Under the pieces are notes generated by a model that made no database searches, was not told the DNA's origin, and saw only the letters and a program-made list of their open reading frames with translations. From contig NZ_JAENXS010000001.1 in assembly GCF_016612535.1 (NCBI RefSeq), positions 1,637,501-1,701,500 on the forward strand: DNA of 64,000 nucleotides, written 5' to 3'. The translations under genes were made by a program, and so were the position numbers. This document shows, one piece after another, positions 1 through 9,364 of this stretch; position 1 is the stretch's first letter, and each line of letters begins with the position of its first letter. This stretch comes from Bradyrhizobium diazoefficiens (lineage in GTDB: Bacteria > Pseudomonadota > Alphaproteobacteria > Rhizobiales > Xanthobacteraceae).

Positions 1-3000
1 GATGTCGGCCGCGCCTGTCACCGTGAAGGTGCCGCCGGCCGACGACTGGCCGGTGATCGTGCCCGTAAAACTCTGGCCGGCCACCTTGTCGAGCTGAAGC
101 GTGTCGGCACCACCGGCGAAGGTCACGGTCTGCGCCGTCGCTCCTGCGAGTTCGAGCGTCGCGCCATCGTCGATGACCAGCGAGCCTGCGCCGCTGAGGC
201 CGCCGGAGAGGTTCAGCGTGCCGCCCTGCACTTCGATGGTACCAGTGTTGCTGACGGCGGCGGTCACGCTGTTGCTGCCGGAGACGCCATAGAGATGGCC
301 GGAATTGCTCAGGCTGCCGCCGTTGATCGCGGAGAGATTGGACAGATAGAGCTTTGACGTGCCGTCGACCGTGACCGTGCCGCCGCTATTGGTCACGATG
401 ACAGCGGACAGCTTCAGGATGCCGCCGTTGATCGCCTTGATATCCGCCGTGTTGGTCAACAGTTCGCCGGCGATATCGAGCTCACCGCCATTGGCCTGGA
501 TCAAATGGCTGTTGCTAATGGTATGGAGCACCGCGGGATCGATCGTCAGCGTGCCGCCGGTGACGGTGATCGTGCCGGTGTTGGTGATGTCACCTTCTGT
601 GATGGCGCTGGTTCCGGTGGATTCCAGCGTGCCGCCGATGGTCATCGTGCCGCCATCGATGGTCGCACCATTGAGATCCAGTGTCGAGCCGGACTCGATG
701 GATACGGCGCCGCCGGCGTTGGTCACCTTCATCGAGATCAGCTTCAGCGTGCCGTCGTCGATAGCGGCGAGCGTACCGGTGTTGGTGACGCCCTCGCCAT
801 TGATGTCGAGCTCGCCGCCCTTGGCCTGAATGGTGCCGCCATCGTTGGCGATGGTCGCAGACGTCGTCGCCACCAGCGCCAGCACACCGCCGATCGCCTC
901 GATCAGAGAGCTGTTCGAGATATTGGCGTTGGTGATCGTGCTGGTGCCCAAGGAATCGACCGTGCCGGAGACGGTGAGTGCGCCGCCGGTCAGGCTCGCG
1001 CCGTTCATCGTCAGCTTCTTGGCCGTCTCGACCTTGACCGTGCCGTAATTGGCGATCGCGGTTCCGGCAACCGTCGCATCGTTGAGCGTTAGCGCGAAGC
1101 CGCTTTCGACCGTCACGGCACCCTTATTCAGCGTCGCCTGGCCGTCGATCGTGCTGTTGCCGGTGACGTCGATCATGGCGCCGAGCGCACCGCTGTAATT
1201 ATTGATGGTGCCGCCGGTGATCTCGGTGCCCGACAGCGTCAGCGCCTGGCTGTCGTCGACCTTGACGATGTGGCCGGTGTTGGTCACGACGTCATTGAGC
1301 AGCGTCGCGGCGCCGGCGATCTCCAGGGTGCCCTTGTTGGCGACCGGACCGCCCTTGATCTCGGCGCTGTCCTTCAGCTTGACGGTGTTGTCGAGTTCGA
1401 TGCTGGCATTGTCGGTGATGACCGTGCCGGACACGGTGACGCCGTCCAGCGTCAGCTTGGCATCAGCGGTGACCGCGGCAACGCTGAGCGTGGCGCCGCC
1501 GTCGATGGTGCTGGCGCCGGCGATTTCGATCGTGCCGCTGCCGTTGATGGTGCCGCCGGCGATTGTGGCGTCGCTCAGGGTCAAGGCGGCATTGGCATCG
1601 ACGACGACGTCGCCGCTCGAATTGTCGACCGTCGAGCCCTGATCGATGGCAAGCGCGCCGTTGGTCAGAACCTCGATCGTGCCGGCGTTAGTGAGGGTCT
1701 CATTGTCCAGCGCGTTGCCGATGCCGCTGACGTCGAAGGTCGCGTTGTTCTTCAGGGCACCGCCGCTCAGCACGGCGTTGCCGGTCAGGTCGATCTCACC
1801 ATTGTCCGTGACCGTGCCGGCGCCGCTGATGGAGGCGCCGTTGACCGTCAGCTTGCCAGTGGCGTCGACCGTGACGTTGCCAATGTTGGCGATGCTCGAG
1901 CCCTGGTCGATGGTCAGGGCGCCGTTTGCCAGCACCTCGATGGTGCCGGTCGAAGCGTTCGTGATCGTCTCGTCGTCCAGCGCGTTGCCGATGCCGCTGA
2001 CCTTGAAGGTCGCGTTGTTCTTGAGAGCACCGCCGTTCAGCACGGCGTTGCCAGTCAGGTCGATCTCGCCATTGTCCGTAACCGTGCCGGCGCCGCTGAT
2101 GGAGGCGCCGTTGACCGTCAGCTTGCCAGTGGCGTCGACCGTGAGGTTACCGGTGTTGGTGACGCTCGAACCCTGGTCGATCGTCAGGGCGCCGTTTGCC
2201 AGCACTTCGATCGTGCCGGTTGAGCTATTGCTGACGATTTCGCCGTCCAGCGCATTACCGATGCCGATGACATCGATGGCGGCATTGTTCTTCAGGATGC
2301 CATAGCTGATCACAGCATTGCCGGTGAGATCAATCTCGCCGTTATTTGTGACCGTGCCGACGTTCGGGCCGCCGGTTGTCACGATGAACACGCCGTCGGC
2401 GTCGTCGCTCACGCCGTAGTAGAACTCCGGCGTTCCTGGAAGGATAACGATTGCTCCGCCGTCGATTGTCGCTCCATTGACCGTCAGCTTGCTGCTGGCA
2501 TCAACGTTGACATTACCGGCATTGTTAACGACGGAGCCCTGGTCGATCGTCAGCGCGTGGTTCGCCCACACCTCGATCGTGCCGCCGGCCTTGTTGGCGA
2601 CAATTTCGTTGGCGAACTCCGCCGTCCCCTTGACGTTGACCGCGGCGAAATTATTCAGAGTGCCGTTCTCGATCAGGCTGGTGCCATCGAGTTCCAGCGT
2701 GCCGAGAATGGTGACGGTGCCGCCATCGACCGTCGCGGCATCGACGATCAGCGTCGCGCCACTATCCGCCTTGAGGGTGCCGCCGGCATTGTGAATCTCG
2801 GCCAGGGTCTTCAGCGTACCGCCGGTGAGCTCTATCGTGCCGGAATTGGTGATCGTGGTGCCGCTGGCGAAATCGCCGCCGCCCGCGAGCGTCAGATACC
2901 CGGCATTGGTGAGCACGGCCGTGTCCAGGATCTCGGCCTTGCCGCCGACAGACATCGTACCGGTCGCGGTGTTGGTGAAGATCGAGTCGGCGCTCATATC

Positions 3001-5319
3001 GAGCGCGCCGGCGACCGTCAGCACGCTCTTATTGATCACCTTCGGCGGCGGGCCGCCGAAATCGTTCATCGTGATGGAGTTGGCGTAGGCGGCCGCGTCA
3101 ATCGTCACCGGATAAGACGGCGTCAGGCCGTGGAGCTGATCGGTGATGACGATGACGTCGTCAGTGAGGGTCGGGACCGTGCCGGTTTCCCAGTTCGCCG
3201 CGTCCTTCCAGAAGCCGCCCGGGGGGGCGCCGTCCGTGTTCGTCGCGATCCACACCACCGCGGCTGCGTCGGTGCCCTTAATCGTGACGGTGATGGTCTG
3301 TTGCGAGGTCGCGCCGTGCTCGTCGGCGACCGTCACGGTGTAGACGAGCGTCAGCACCTCGCCCTTCGGAATGAAGTCGGCGAGGTAGACGGGCAGATCG
3401 GCCAGCGACCAGTTGATGGTGCCAGTGCCCGTGCCCGTGCTGTCAGAGCCGGTCGCGATCGCAACCGACATCGCGCTTTCAAACGCTGCGAGCGGGCCCG
3501 GCGGCACGGTGCCGTCCGGCAAGCTGGCGCTGGTCAATTTCACCGAGACCGAGTGCGTGTCGGTGAGGTCGACATCCTTGAAGGCCAGCGTGCCCGACGT
3601 CGGAACGTCGGTGGTGAGCGGGCCGCCCGGCACGCTGGTGCCGCCCTCGAAGGTGATGGTCGGGACGCTGGAGGTGATGACCGGCTTGTCGTTGGTGCCG
3701 GTGACCGTGATGGTGATCGTGATGTAGGTAGATTCGGGATTGACCGCGAAATTGTCATTGATGCGGACCTTGTAGGCCAGCGTCAACGTTTCACCCTCCG
3801 CAAGGAAGTCGAAGGCGTGGTCGGGAATCGTGTAGGTCAGGACCGCCGAACCGTTGTTATTATTGCCACCGTCGGCGACAACGCCGATCTGGATCTGCGT
3901 CGCCGCGATGTCCAGCTTCTGAAGCGCACTGAGCGAACCGGTGACGTCGTGATGGCCAGCGTCCATGTAGACATAGTTTGGCGCATCACCGAGGTCCACG
4001 CTCACCGTCGGCCGATCGCCCAGATTTTGATCGACGAAGGTGATCAGCCAGGAGATCGTGTCGGGAGGTACGGCGTCGCCGCTCGTGTCCAAGTGGTCGC
4101 CGGTCGCGTTCGCATGCTCCTTCAGAGAAAAGGCCGACGTCACATTGTGATTGAGATTGAGGCTCTGCGCGAAGGGCGCGCCGGGAAAGCGGTCGGCCCC
4201 CTTGTCCGGCCCGCCCTGCCCGGGGCCGGAGCCGTTGTTGACGGTGTTGGTGAAGGTCGCAGTCGCGGCGGCACCGGTGTCCGTCTTGATGAAGACGATG
4301 TTGCCGTTCTGCGTGATGGTGTCGGTGAAGTTCGTGGTCAGCTTGGTGTTGGTGTTGTTGTCCGTGAACTTGAGCGTGAACACGTCCGTGATCAGCTTCT
4401 GCACGTCCGGCGACAGCAGCGCATTGGAGATCGAGACGTTGCCACCGCTGATCTGGACCATCTGGCCGGCCTGATTGACCGTCGCGATCGGCAGCAGCGT
4501 AACTTTGTCGAACAGGATGTAGGAGCCGGTGGTGCCGTTCGGCTCGACCAGCACCTGGAAGCTCACCTGCGGCTGCGGATCACCGCCGCCGGGGGGAATG
4601 ACGAAACTGATCTGGTTCAGCACGGCGGTGCCGCGGATGCCCATGGTGGCGACCGGGGTGTCGACCTTCATGTCGCCGTGTTTCGCGGTCTCGCCGGCGA
4701 CGAAGGTGATGGTGCCCGCAACCAGGCTCAACAGGGAGGAGTTGTTCGACCCGTTGGGGTCGTAGACCATCTCGTTCAGCACCATCCGCGCGTTGGAGGA
4801 CAGGCCGAACACGGTGCCGTCGATGAAGGTGACGCCGAGCGTCGAGTCCGAGCCGGTCGAGACCACGTCGCCCTTCTCGACGTTGTCGCCGTTGTTCAGG
4901 ATGACCGAGACGCCGTTGCGGATCGCGGTGGCGCTGCCGGTGAGCTTGGTGACGTGGCCGATAATTTGCGCCGCGGCGACGCCGGGCGCGGCCTGGGCGT
5001 ACTGGACGTAACCCGTGAGCGCGCTGACGATGTCGCCGGTAAGATGGGCGCCGTCGGGCGAGGCGATCGCCGCGCGGTTGTCGCCCCTGAAATAATCGTG
5101 AACGACGAACTCACGGCCATCGTGCGACAGCACGAGATCGCCGCCCGTGCGCTTGAACTCGCCGTGGAAGATCAGATTGGGGTCGGGAATGACGACCGCG
5201 CCTTCAGGCACATGGCCATGGGCATGGGCGGTAAACGAATCGACATGGACGTCGGCGGGCGAGCGAGGACCCTTGCCATCCAAGAAGAGCGCGGCGTCAA
5301 ATTGGCCAGCGTAATTCAA
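1..5319 (-). CDS. giant FecR/VCBS/beta-solenoid surface adhesin (C-terminus off the window)
   Basis: The frame stays open on the minus strand from the left edge to a stop at 5365-5367, giving at least 1,773 residues. No N-terminal signal peptide is visible, which fits type I secretion with the signal beyond the edge. An N-terminal Ala-rich stretch with VAAAQ near residue 113 leads into a FecR/LapA-retention-like region at about 120-235 (TGSDSTLGVTF, ATMGIRGTAV). Two VCBS/cadherin-like modules follow near 440-690 (VTGTNDKPVITSS, VTIKGTD). A WKDAANWETGTVP motif opens a long Gly/Thr/Asn-rich repeat solenoid (GGTI, TNTGTI, LTVNGA). No ATG lies near the start; TTG at 5319 (fMet-NYAGQFDAAL) is my choice, with TTG at 5283 as an alternative. 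The divergent neighbour is a LapG-type protease, which suggests regulated surface retention. The family is clear; the adhesive role is inferred. Confidence 0.85.
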   Translation of the reverse strand, partial: MNYAGQFDAALFLDGKGPRSPADVHVDSFTAHAHGHVPEGAVVIPDPNLIFHGEFKRTGGDLVLSHDGREFVVHDYFRGDNRAAIASPDGAHLTGDIVSALTGYVQYAQAAPGVAAAQIIGHVTKLTGSATAIRNGVSVILNNGDNVEKGDVVSTGSDSTLGVTFIDGTVFGLSSNARMVLNEMVYDPNGSNNSSLLSLVAGTITFVAGETAKHGDMKVDTPVATMGIRGTAVLNQISFVIPPGGGDPQPQVSFQVLVEPNGTTGSYILFDKVTLLPIATVNQAGQMVQISGGNVSISNALLSPDVQKLITDVFTLKFTDNNTNTKLTTNFTDTITQNGNIVFIKTDTGAAATATFTNTVNNGSGPGQGGPDKGADRFPGAPFAQSLNLNHNVTSAFSLKEHANATGDHLDTSGDAVPPDTISWLITFVDQNLGDRPTVSVDLGDAPNYVYMDAGHHDVTGSLSALQKLDIAATQIQIGVVADGGNNNNGSAVLTYTIPDHAFDFLAEGETLTLAYKVRINDNFAVNPESTYITITITVTGTNDKPVITSSVPTITFEGGTSVPGGPLTTDVPTSGTLAFKDVDLTDTHSVSVKLTSASLPDGTVPPGPLAAFESAMSVAIATGSDSTGTGTGTINWSLADLPVYLADFIPKGEVLTLVYTVTVADEHGATSQQTITVTIKGTDAAAVVWIATNTDGAPPGGFWKDAANWETGTVPTLTDDVIVITDQLHGLTPSYPVTIDAAAYANSITMNDFGGPPPKVINKSVLTVAGALDMSADSIFTNTATGTMSVGGKAEILDTAVLTNAGYLTLAGGGDFASGTTITNSGTIELTGGTLKTLAEIHNAGGTLKADSGATLIVDAATVDGGTVTILGTLELDGTSLIENGTLNNFAAVNVKGTAEFANEIVANKAGGTIEVWANHALTIDQGSVVNNAGNVNVDASSKLTVNGATIDGGAIVILPGTPEFYYGVSDDADGVFIVTTGGPNVGTVTNNGEIDLTGNAVISYGILKNNAAIDVIGIGNALDGEIVSNSSTGTIEVLANGALTIDQGSSVTNTGNLTVDATGKLTVNGASISGAGTVTDNGEIDLTGNAVLNGGALKNNATFKVSGIGNALDDETITNASTGTIEVLANGALTIDQGSSIANIGNVTVDATGKLTVNGASISGAGTVTDNGEIDLTGNAVLSGGALKNNATFDVSGIGNALDNETLTNAGTIEVLTNGALAIDQGSTVDNSSGDVVVDANAALTLSDATIAGGTINGSGTIEIAGASTIDGGATLSVAAVTADAKLTLDGVTVSGTVITDNASIELDNTVKLKDSAEIKGGPVANKGTLEIAGAATLLNDVVTNTGHIVKVDDSQALTLSGTEITGGTINNYSGALGAMIDVTGNSTIDGQATLNKGAVTVESGFALTLNDATVAGTAIANYGTVKVETAKKLTMNGASLTGGALTVSGTVDSLGTSTITNANISNSSLIEAIGGVLALVATTSATIANDGGTIQAKGGELDINGEGVTNTGTLAAIDDGTLKLISMKVTNAGGAVSIESGSTLDLNGATIDGGTMTIGGTLESTGTSAITEGDITNTGTITVTGGTLTIDPAVLHTISNSHLIQANGGELDIAGELLTNTADIKAINGGILKLSAVIVTNSGGTVTVDGTSKLYLSNLSAINGGSLSNSGHLYGVSGSNSVTAAVSNTGTIEVQGGTLNLSGGLSGAGSLVIDDGATLELAGATAQTVTFAGGADTLQLDKVAGQSFTGTITGQSSAGGTFTVTGAADI
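1638..2540 (-). repeat. intragenic tandem repeats of about 88-90 codons in the adhesin
   Basis: The segment encoding TIEVLANGALTIDQGS to GNALDNETLTNA recurs with near-identical DNA. The marker ccctggtcga stands at 1637, 1901, 2171 and 2537, and ttctt(c/g)ag at 1748, 2018 and 2288, so the spacing is 264-270 nt for most copies and 366 nt for the last. The low divergence points to recent expansion or gene conversion. Confidence 0.85.
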
Positions 5320-5939
5320 CCGGGCACCGTAAAAATGGTTAATATTTAAGTAAGTATCGACCGCTTAAGCTTGCATATCATTACCAAGTCCTTAGCGAAA
5401 CCATCTATTGCTCGTGTGATTTTGCGTGACTTGCCCGCCGGCGCCTATGCCTGCGGCGACATCAAAGATAAGCTGATGTAAATCGAGCATTCTTAGCGAG
5501 TAGAGTTTCGTCTATTCGAACAAATTCCCCATAACCCCATGTATTCCGAAGTATAAATCTAATGGTGGATACTTATGTCATCTTTTCTTCGTAACCCCTC
5601 GGAACATACTGCGACAAATACGGAGCTAAATCTGTGATCCAATTAACAGAAGCCGTGAAATAGCGGATCATTAGCCATAGGCGCAAAATCGACAATCCCA
5701 CAATTTATGCCTGCAATTTATTCCAGTTCGCGGCGGCGGCCGAAACTCTCCGGGCCCCGTTTCGTAAAGTTTTACGGAAGTCCGGCAGGCCCGGTTCAGC
5801 CTGCTCCGTGGTTTTGGGGCCCCTGCCGGGCCTCGTTAAGCAGAACAAAACGGGCCGTCTCGCACTATCTCCGCGAAAGCAACAAGCCCGGCACGTCGAG
5901 GTCGAGGGGGACCTGGCGAAGCCGGAAAGGGGATGTCAG
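5320..5939. other. AT-rich divergent intergenic region
   Basis: This 620-nt stretch separates the adhesin (minus) from the LapG-type protease (plus). Its left two thirds are clearly more AT-rich than the rest of the window and must carry the promoters and regulatory sites of both genes. A small palindrome CGTAAA-GT-TTTACG sits at 5763-5776. I see no convincing gene and no promoter I would defend. Confidence 0.6.
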
Positions 5940-6692
5940 ATGGAGACCGCTGCTCGCTCGCGCGCCTGGCGCGCAATCCTTGTCCTGTGCGGATTGATCC
6001 TGTTCGGATCGGCCGACGACGTTCGTGCCGGCACATTGCTGTCGCCGGGCGCAGGCGTGCTTGTGCGCAAATCTGCCGAGCCGTTCGGCGTATTCGCCTT
6101 CGCCATTTCCACCGGAGGCCTGCGTCAGAAATGGTTCGCACTGAAGGAAAAGCTCGACGACGACATGGTGCAGCTCGCGCTGTGCGACGGTGACCGCGAC
6201 CATTGCGCCTCGCCCGCGGCGCTGAAACTGCTCGCCATCGTCGACCAGGCCCGTACCCGCGACGGCCGTGCGCTGCTCGGCGAGACCAACCGTGCCGTCA
6301 ACCTCGCCATTCGCGCCGAAAGTGACGGCGCCGAAGACATCTGGAGCTCGCCGCTCGCGACCTTCGAGCGTGGCGCCGGCGATTGCGAGGATTACGCCAT
6401 CGCCAAGCTGGCCGCCCTGCGGCTTGCCGGTGTCGCTGCGGAGGACCTCCGCATCGTCGTGGTGCGCGACACCCGCAGCGGCGAAGGGCATGCAATTGCC
6501 TCAGCAAAGCTCGACGGCCACTGGCTGATGCTGGACAATCGCCGCATGGCCATGGTCGAGGACGACGACGCCCGCAGCTATCAGCCGCTGTTCGTGCTCT
6601 ACCATTCTGCCGTGCTGAAATATGTCGGCGAACCCGTGCGGGGCGAGAGCCAGCGGGTGTCGATGGTGTCGGCCGAGGCCGAGGCGCGGTGA
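5940..6692 (+). CDS. periplasmic LapG-type transglutaminase-like cysteine protease (BTLCP)
   Basis: This is a 250-residue protein of the bacterial transglutaminase-like cysteine proteinase family (PF06035, DUF920), the family of LapG, which cuts surface adhesins behind their N-terminal retention module. The N-terminus METAARSRAWR followed by a hydrophobic stretch ending VRA looks like a signal peptide. The catalytic triad is visible as Cys in GAGDCEDYAIAK, His in SGEGHAIASA and Asp in LMLDNRR. The ATG at 5940 follows a GGAAAGGGG ribosome site; a longer frame upstream lacks one. It is divergent from the giant adhesin, the expected substrate class. No LapD-like c-di-GMP receptor is seen in the window. 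The fold call is firm; the adhesin as substrate is inferred. Confidence 0.85.
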   Translation: METAARSRAWRAILVLCGLILFGSADDVRAGTLLSPGAGVLVRKSAEPFGVFAFAISTGGLRQKWFALKEKLDDDMVQLALCDGDRDHCASPAALKLLAIVDQARTRDGRALLGETNRAVNLAIRAESDGAEDIWSSPLATFERGAGDCEDYAIAKLAALRLAGVAAEDLRIVVVRDTRSGEGHAIASAKLDGHWLMLDNRRMAMVEDDDARSYQPLFVLYHSAVLKYVGEPVRGESQRVSMVSAEAEAR

Positions 6693-6778
6693 TCCGGGTG
6701 TAACCACCCGCCACAAACCCATTCCACCGCGCGATCCGGGACGCTAGCATGGCCATGGCCATGCCGGGGGTACTTGGA

Positions 6779-7921
6779 ATGCGGTTGATCGTGTTGACTG
6801 TGCTTGCGCTGCTGGCTTGGCCGGTAATGCTGGCATTGCCGGCGGCACCAGGCTTCGCGCAATCCGGCACATCCGACCGCTCCGTTGCCGACAGGCTGCC
6901 GCTGTTTGCCAGGAACAACTGCCAGCCGATCCGCGACCCCGGCAATCAGTTGTTCTGCGGTGATCCCGAGCTGTCTGCCGCCGCCGAAAAGCTCAGCACC
7001 GCCATCGAGGCGCGGCTCGCCCGCCTGCCCGATCGCCTGCCTGGCATCGAAGAGAACGCGATCTGGATCCGCCAACGCAATCTCGGCTGCGGCATCGTCG
7101 GCCAGACCGCGGTCCGCACCGAGGATTTCGACCGGGTGAAAGCCTGCCTTCTCAAGGTGACCGAGGATCGCGCCACGATCGTGCGCGATCCGGACTTCGA
7201 CTGTCTCGCGGCCAACACCGCGGCCGGCGCGCTGATCTGCGCGGAGCCGTCGCTGGCGCTGACCGAGACCGAGCTGAACAGCCAGGTGCTCGGCCTGATC
7301 GGCAGACTGGACCCGACCGCGGCGCGCTTTGCCTACGCCGAATACGGTCGCTGGACGCGAGAGCGCGATCGCAAGTGCAATCTGGTCGGCAAGGAGAACG
7401 TGCCGCTTGGGGAGCTCGACTCCGCGGAAAGCTGTCTCGCCGACTATCTGAAGCACAAGGCCGACGAGATCGCGGCCGCCAAGGGCGATCCGAAGAAGGT
7501 GTTCGGCCGGCAGGTCACAGCCAGCGAGCCCGACACCGATGCCGTCGATTTCTGCGCCGCGCGCATCCACGCCGCCAATTCGTGCGGCAATTTTCTCCGC
7601 ATCAACCGCGTCTACGCGCTCGACAGCCAGGTGACCGATCAGGAGGCGCAGGTCACCGGCGAGATCGAGATGGTCGTGCTGGCGCCGTTCACCACCTGCA
7701 GCAAGGTCGCCACCACCTGCACCGGTACCTGCTGGGACCCCAGGACCGGCCGTCCGCAGCCGGGCGCCGGCAACAAAGAGCGCTCCGCAGAAGCCTTCAA
7801 CGTCACACGCCGCCTGCGAATCCAGCGGACGTTTGCTTTCGTGAAAGCTGCCGACGGCTGGCGTTGCCGCGAAGACGAATTGGCCCCGGTGAACTCGGGC
7901 ACCGCGGGCGGGGGGTCGTAG
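6779..7921 (+). CDS. secreted protein with tandem LprI-like (DUF1311) repeats
   Basis: This is an approximately 380-residue exported protein. The signal peptide runs MRLIVLTVLALLAWPV to GFAQS. Two Cys-rich segments resemble LprI/DUF1311 units: one around FCGDPELSAAAEKL ending IRQRNLGCG, and one around FDCLAANTAAGALICAEPSL ending RERDRKCN. A further Cys-containing C-terminal part (STCSKV-type Cys pairs around CSKVATTCTGTC) has no assignment. LprI-type proteins act in the cell envelope and some inhibit lysozyme, but the activity here is unknown. The start at 6779 puts the signal peptide at the N-terminus; in-frame ATGs at 6749, 6755 and 6761 are alternatives. It lies 86 nt after the protease gene, so cotranscription is possible. 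Confidence 0.65.
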   Translation: MRLIVLTVLALLAWPVMLALPAAPGFAQSGTSDRSVADRLPLFARNNCQPIRDPGNQLFCGDPELSAAAEKLSTAIEARLARLPDRLPGIEENAIWIRQRNLGCGIVGQTAVRTEDFDRVKACLLKVTEDRATIVRDPDFDCLAANTAAGALICAEPSLALTETELNSQVLGLIGRLDPTAARFAYAEYGRWTRERDRKCNLVGKENVPLGELDSAESCLADYLKHKADEIAAAKGDPKKVFGRQVTASEPDTDAVDFCAARIHAANSCGNFLRINRVYALDSQVTDQEAQVTGEIEMVVLAPFTTCSKVATTCTGTCWDPRTGRPQPGAGNKERSAEAFNVTRRLRIQRTFAFVKAADGWRCREDELAPVNSGTAGGGS

Positions 7922-7927
7922 GATGAC

Positions 7928-8078
7928 TCTTCTCCCTCTCCCCGCCCTTCGCGGGGAGAGGGTCGGGGTGAGGGGCTGCCTCCGCGATCGCGGTGAGTGC
8001 TGGACTCGCGGAGAGTCCCCCTCACCCGCATCGCATCTTCGATGCGCTGCGGCCTCTCCCCGCAAGCGGGGAGAGGCG
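7928..8078. repeat. composite palindromic intergenic repeat (CTCTCCCCGC type)
   Basis: Two hairpins of the form CTCCCCGC-CTTC-GCGGGGAG and CTCTCCCCGC-AA-GCGGGGAGAG bracket a central inverted pair (GGTGAGGGG / CCCCTCACC with GACTCTCCGCG-like arms). Copies of this family recur at 25.4, 25.97, 32.6, 44.2 and 45.7 kb. It fills the gap between convergent genes and may act as a bidirectional transcript end. Confidence 0.85.
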
Positions 8079-8086
8079 AAGAAGCA

Positions 8087-9286
8087 TCAAAACATCAGAT
8101 TGTCCTTCACCAGAACCCAGCGGCCGCTCTTGACCTGCTGAACCTGGGTGATGGTGTTGGCGAGGTGGTCGGTCTTGGAGAACTTCGTCGGCGGCGAGTT
8201 GAAGATGTCGAGGAATTTCTCGCCTGACTCGAGCGAGTCCAGCATCTTCTGCCCGGTCAAATCCTTGCCCGCCCTCTGCGCATAGAAGGCGAAAGTCATA
8301 ATCGCGTTGTAGCCGATGATGGCCTGTGTATTGGCCTCGGTGTTGAACATCTTCTTGTAGTTGATCAGCCAGTCGTGGACCTTGCCCTTGGCGGTGTCCT
8401 CATAGGGAATCTCGAAACCGCTCGCCGCATAGAGCCCTTCGACCGCCTCCTTGCCGAGCGTCGGCACCTCCAGCACGTTGGTTGGCGTCGCGCCGAGGAA
8501 GGTGACGTCCCAGCCGAGCTTCTTCGCCTCCGACATCGCGCCGATGGTCTCGCGGATCACGGTGCCGAGCACGACGAGGTCGCAGCCGTCGGACTTCATC
8601 TTGGCGATCTGCGCGCTGAAATCGGATGCACCGCGCTTGTAGCTCGTGATCGAGGCGGGCTGCACCTTCATCGCGGCAAGCTGCTGGTTGAAGCCGTCGA
8701 GCACGTTCTTTCCGTACTCGTCGTCCTGATGCATGATGCAGGGCTTCTTGAAGCTCTTCCAATCCATCATGTATTTCAGCGCGGCGCGCGTGCTCTCGAC
8801 GTAAGGCAGGAGGTTGTTGAACTTGAGCCGCTCCTGCGGCTTGGCCGGATCGAACTTGAAGGTGAACTCGGCGGCCGTCAGCGGAAACAGCTGGAGCACG
8901 CCGGCATCGAACAGGATGTCCTGCGCGGCAAGCACCGTGGGCGAACCCATCGGGCCGATCATCGCAAAGATCTTGTCGCGCTCGACCATCTTCTGCGACG
9001 CCAGCACCGCCTTCTTCGGATCGTAGCCATTGTCTTCCAGGATCATCTTGATCTTGCGCCCGTTGATGCCGCCGGCCGCGTTGATCTCCTCGACCGCCAT
9101 CTTCATGCCGTTGGAGACCGGTACGCCCCAGACCTTGATCGGGCCGGACAAATCCTGGTGGGTGCCGACGACGATCTCGTTGGCCGAGATGCCTTCATTG
9201 GTGACCTTGGTTTGCGCCGCTGCCGGCAGACAGGTGAGCGCCACCGCGCCTACAGCAAGGCCGAACGTTCTCAACGATTTCGACAT
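8087..9286 (-). CDS. Liv-type ABC transporter substrate-binding protein
   Basis: This 399-residue periplasmic binding protein belongs to the branched-chain amino acid family (peripla_BP_6). The signal peptide is MSKSLRTFGLAVGAVAL to LPAAAQ. Family hallmarks include IVVGTHQDLSGPIKVWG, the NAAGGINGRKI motif and MIGPMGSPTVLA. It is the last gene of a minus-strand unit livH-M-G-F-ligase-binding protein. Members of this subfamily in rhizobia also bind aromatic or fatty acids, and the adjoining acyl-CoA ligase makes a carboxylic acid ligand plausible. The ligand is not readable from sequence. Confidence 0.88.
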   Translation of the reverse strand: MSKSLRTFGLAVGAVALTCLPAAAQTKVTNEGISANEIVVGTHQDLSGPIKVWGVPVSNGMKMAVEEINAAGGINGRKIKMILEDNGYDPKKAVLASQKMVERDKIFAMIGPMGSPTVLAAQDILFDAGVLQLFPLTAAEFTFKFDPAKPQERLKFNNLLPYVESTRAALKYMMDWKSFKKPCIMHQDDEYGKNVLDGFNQQLAAMKVQPASITSYKRGASDFSAQIAKMKSDGCDLVVLGTVIRETIGAMSEAKKLGWDVTFLGATPTNVLEVPTLGKEAVEGLYAASGFEIPYEDTAKGKVHDWLINYKKMFNTEANTQAIIGYNAIMTFAFYAQRAGKDLTGQKMLDSLESGEKFLDIFNSPPTKFSKTDHLANTITQVQQVKSGRWVLVKDNLMF

Positions 9287-9364
9287 TGACGTCTCCTCTC
9301 CTTGGGGCCCATATGATGCGAAGGGTGAGGGCCATCACTCCTTCGCTGTTCCTGAAGATGCGCC

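Noticed and set aside
2557..5349. 930-codon plus-strand frame opposite the adhesin
   Set aside because: Its composition is Arg/Asp/Gly-rich without domains, and the minus strand gives a coherent FecR/VCBS/solenoid protein in one frame. It is a shadow.
5763..5776. CGTAAA-GT-TTTACG as an operator
   Set aside because: Six-base arms in an AT-rich stretch are expected by chance; no second copy was seen.
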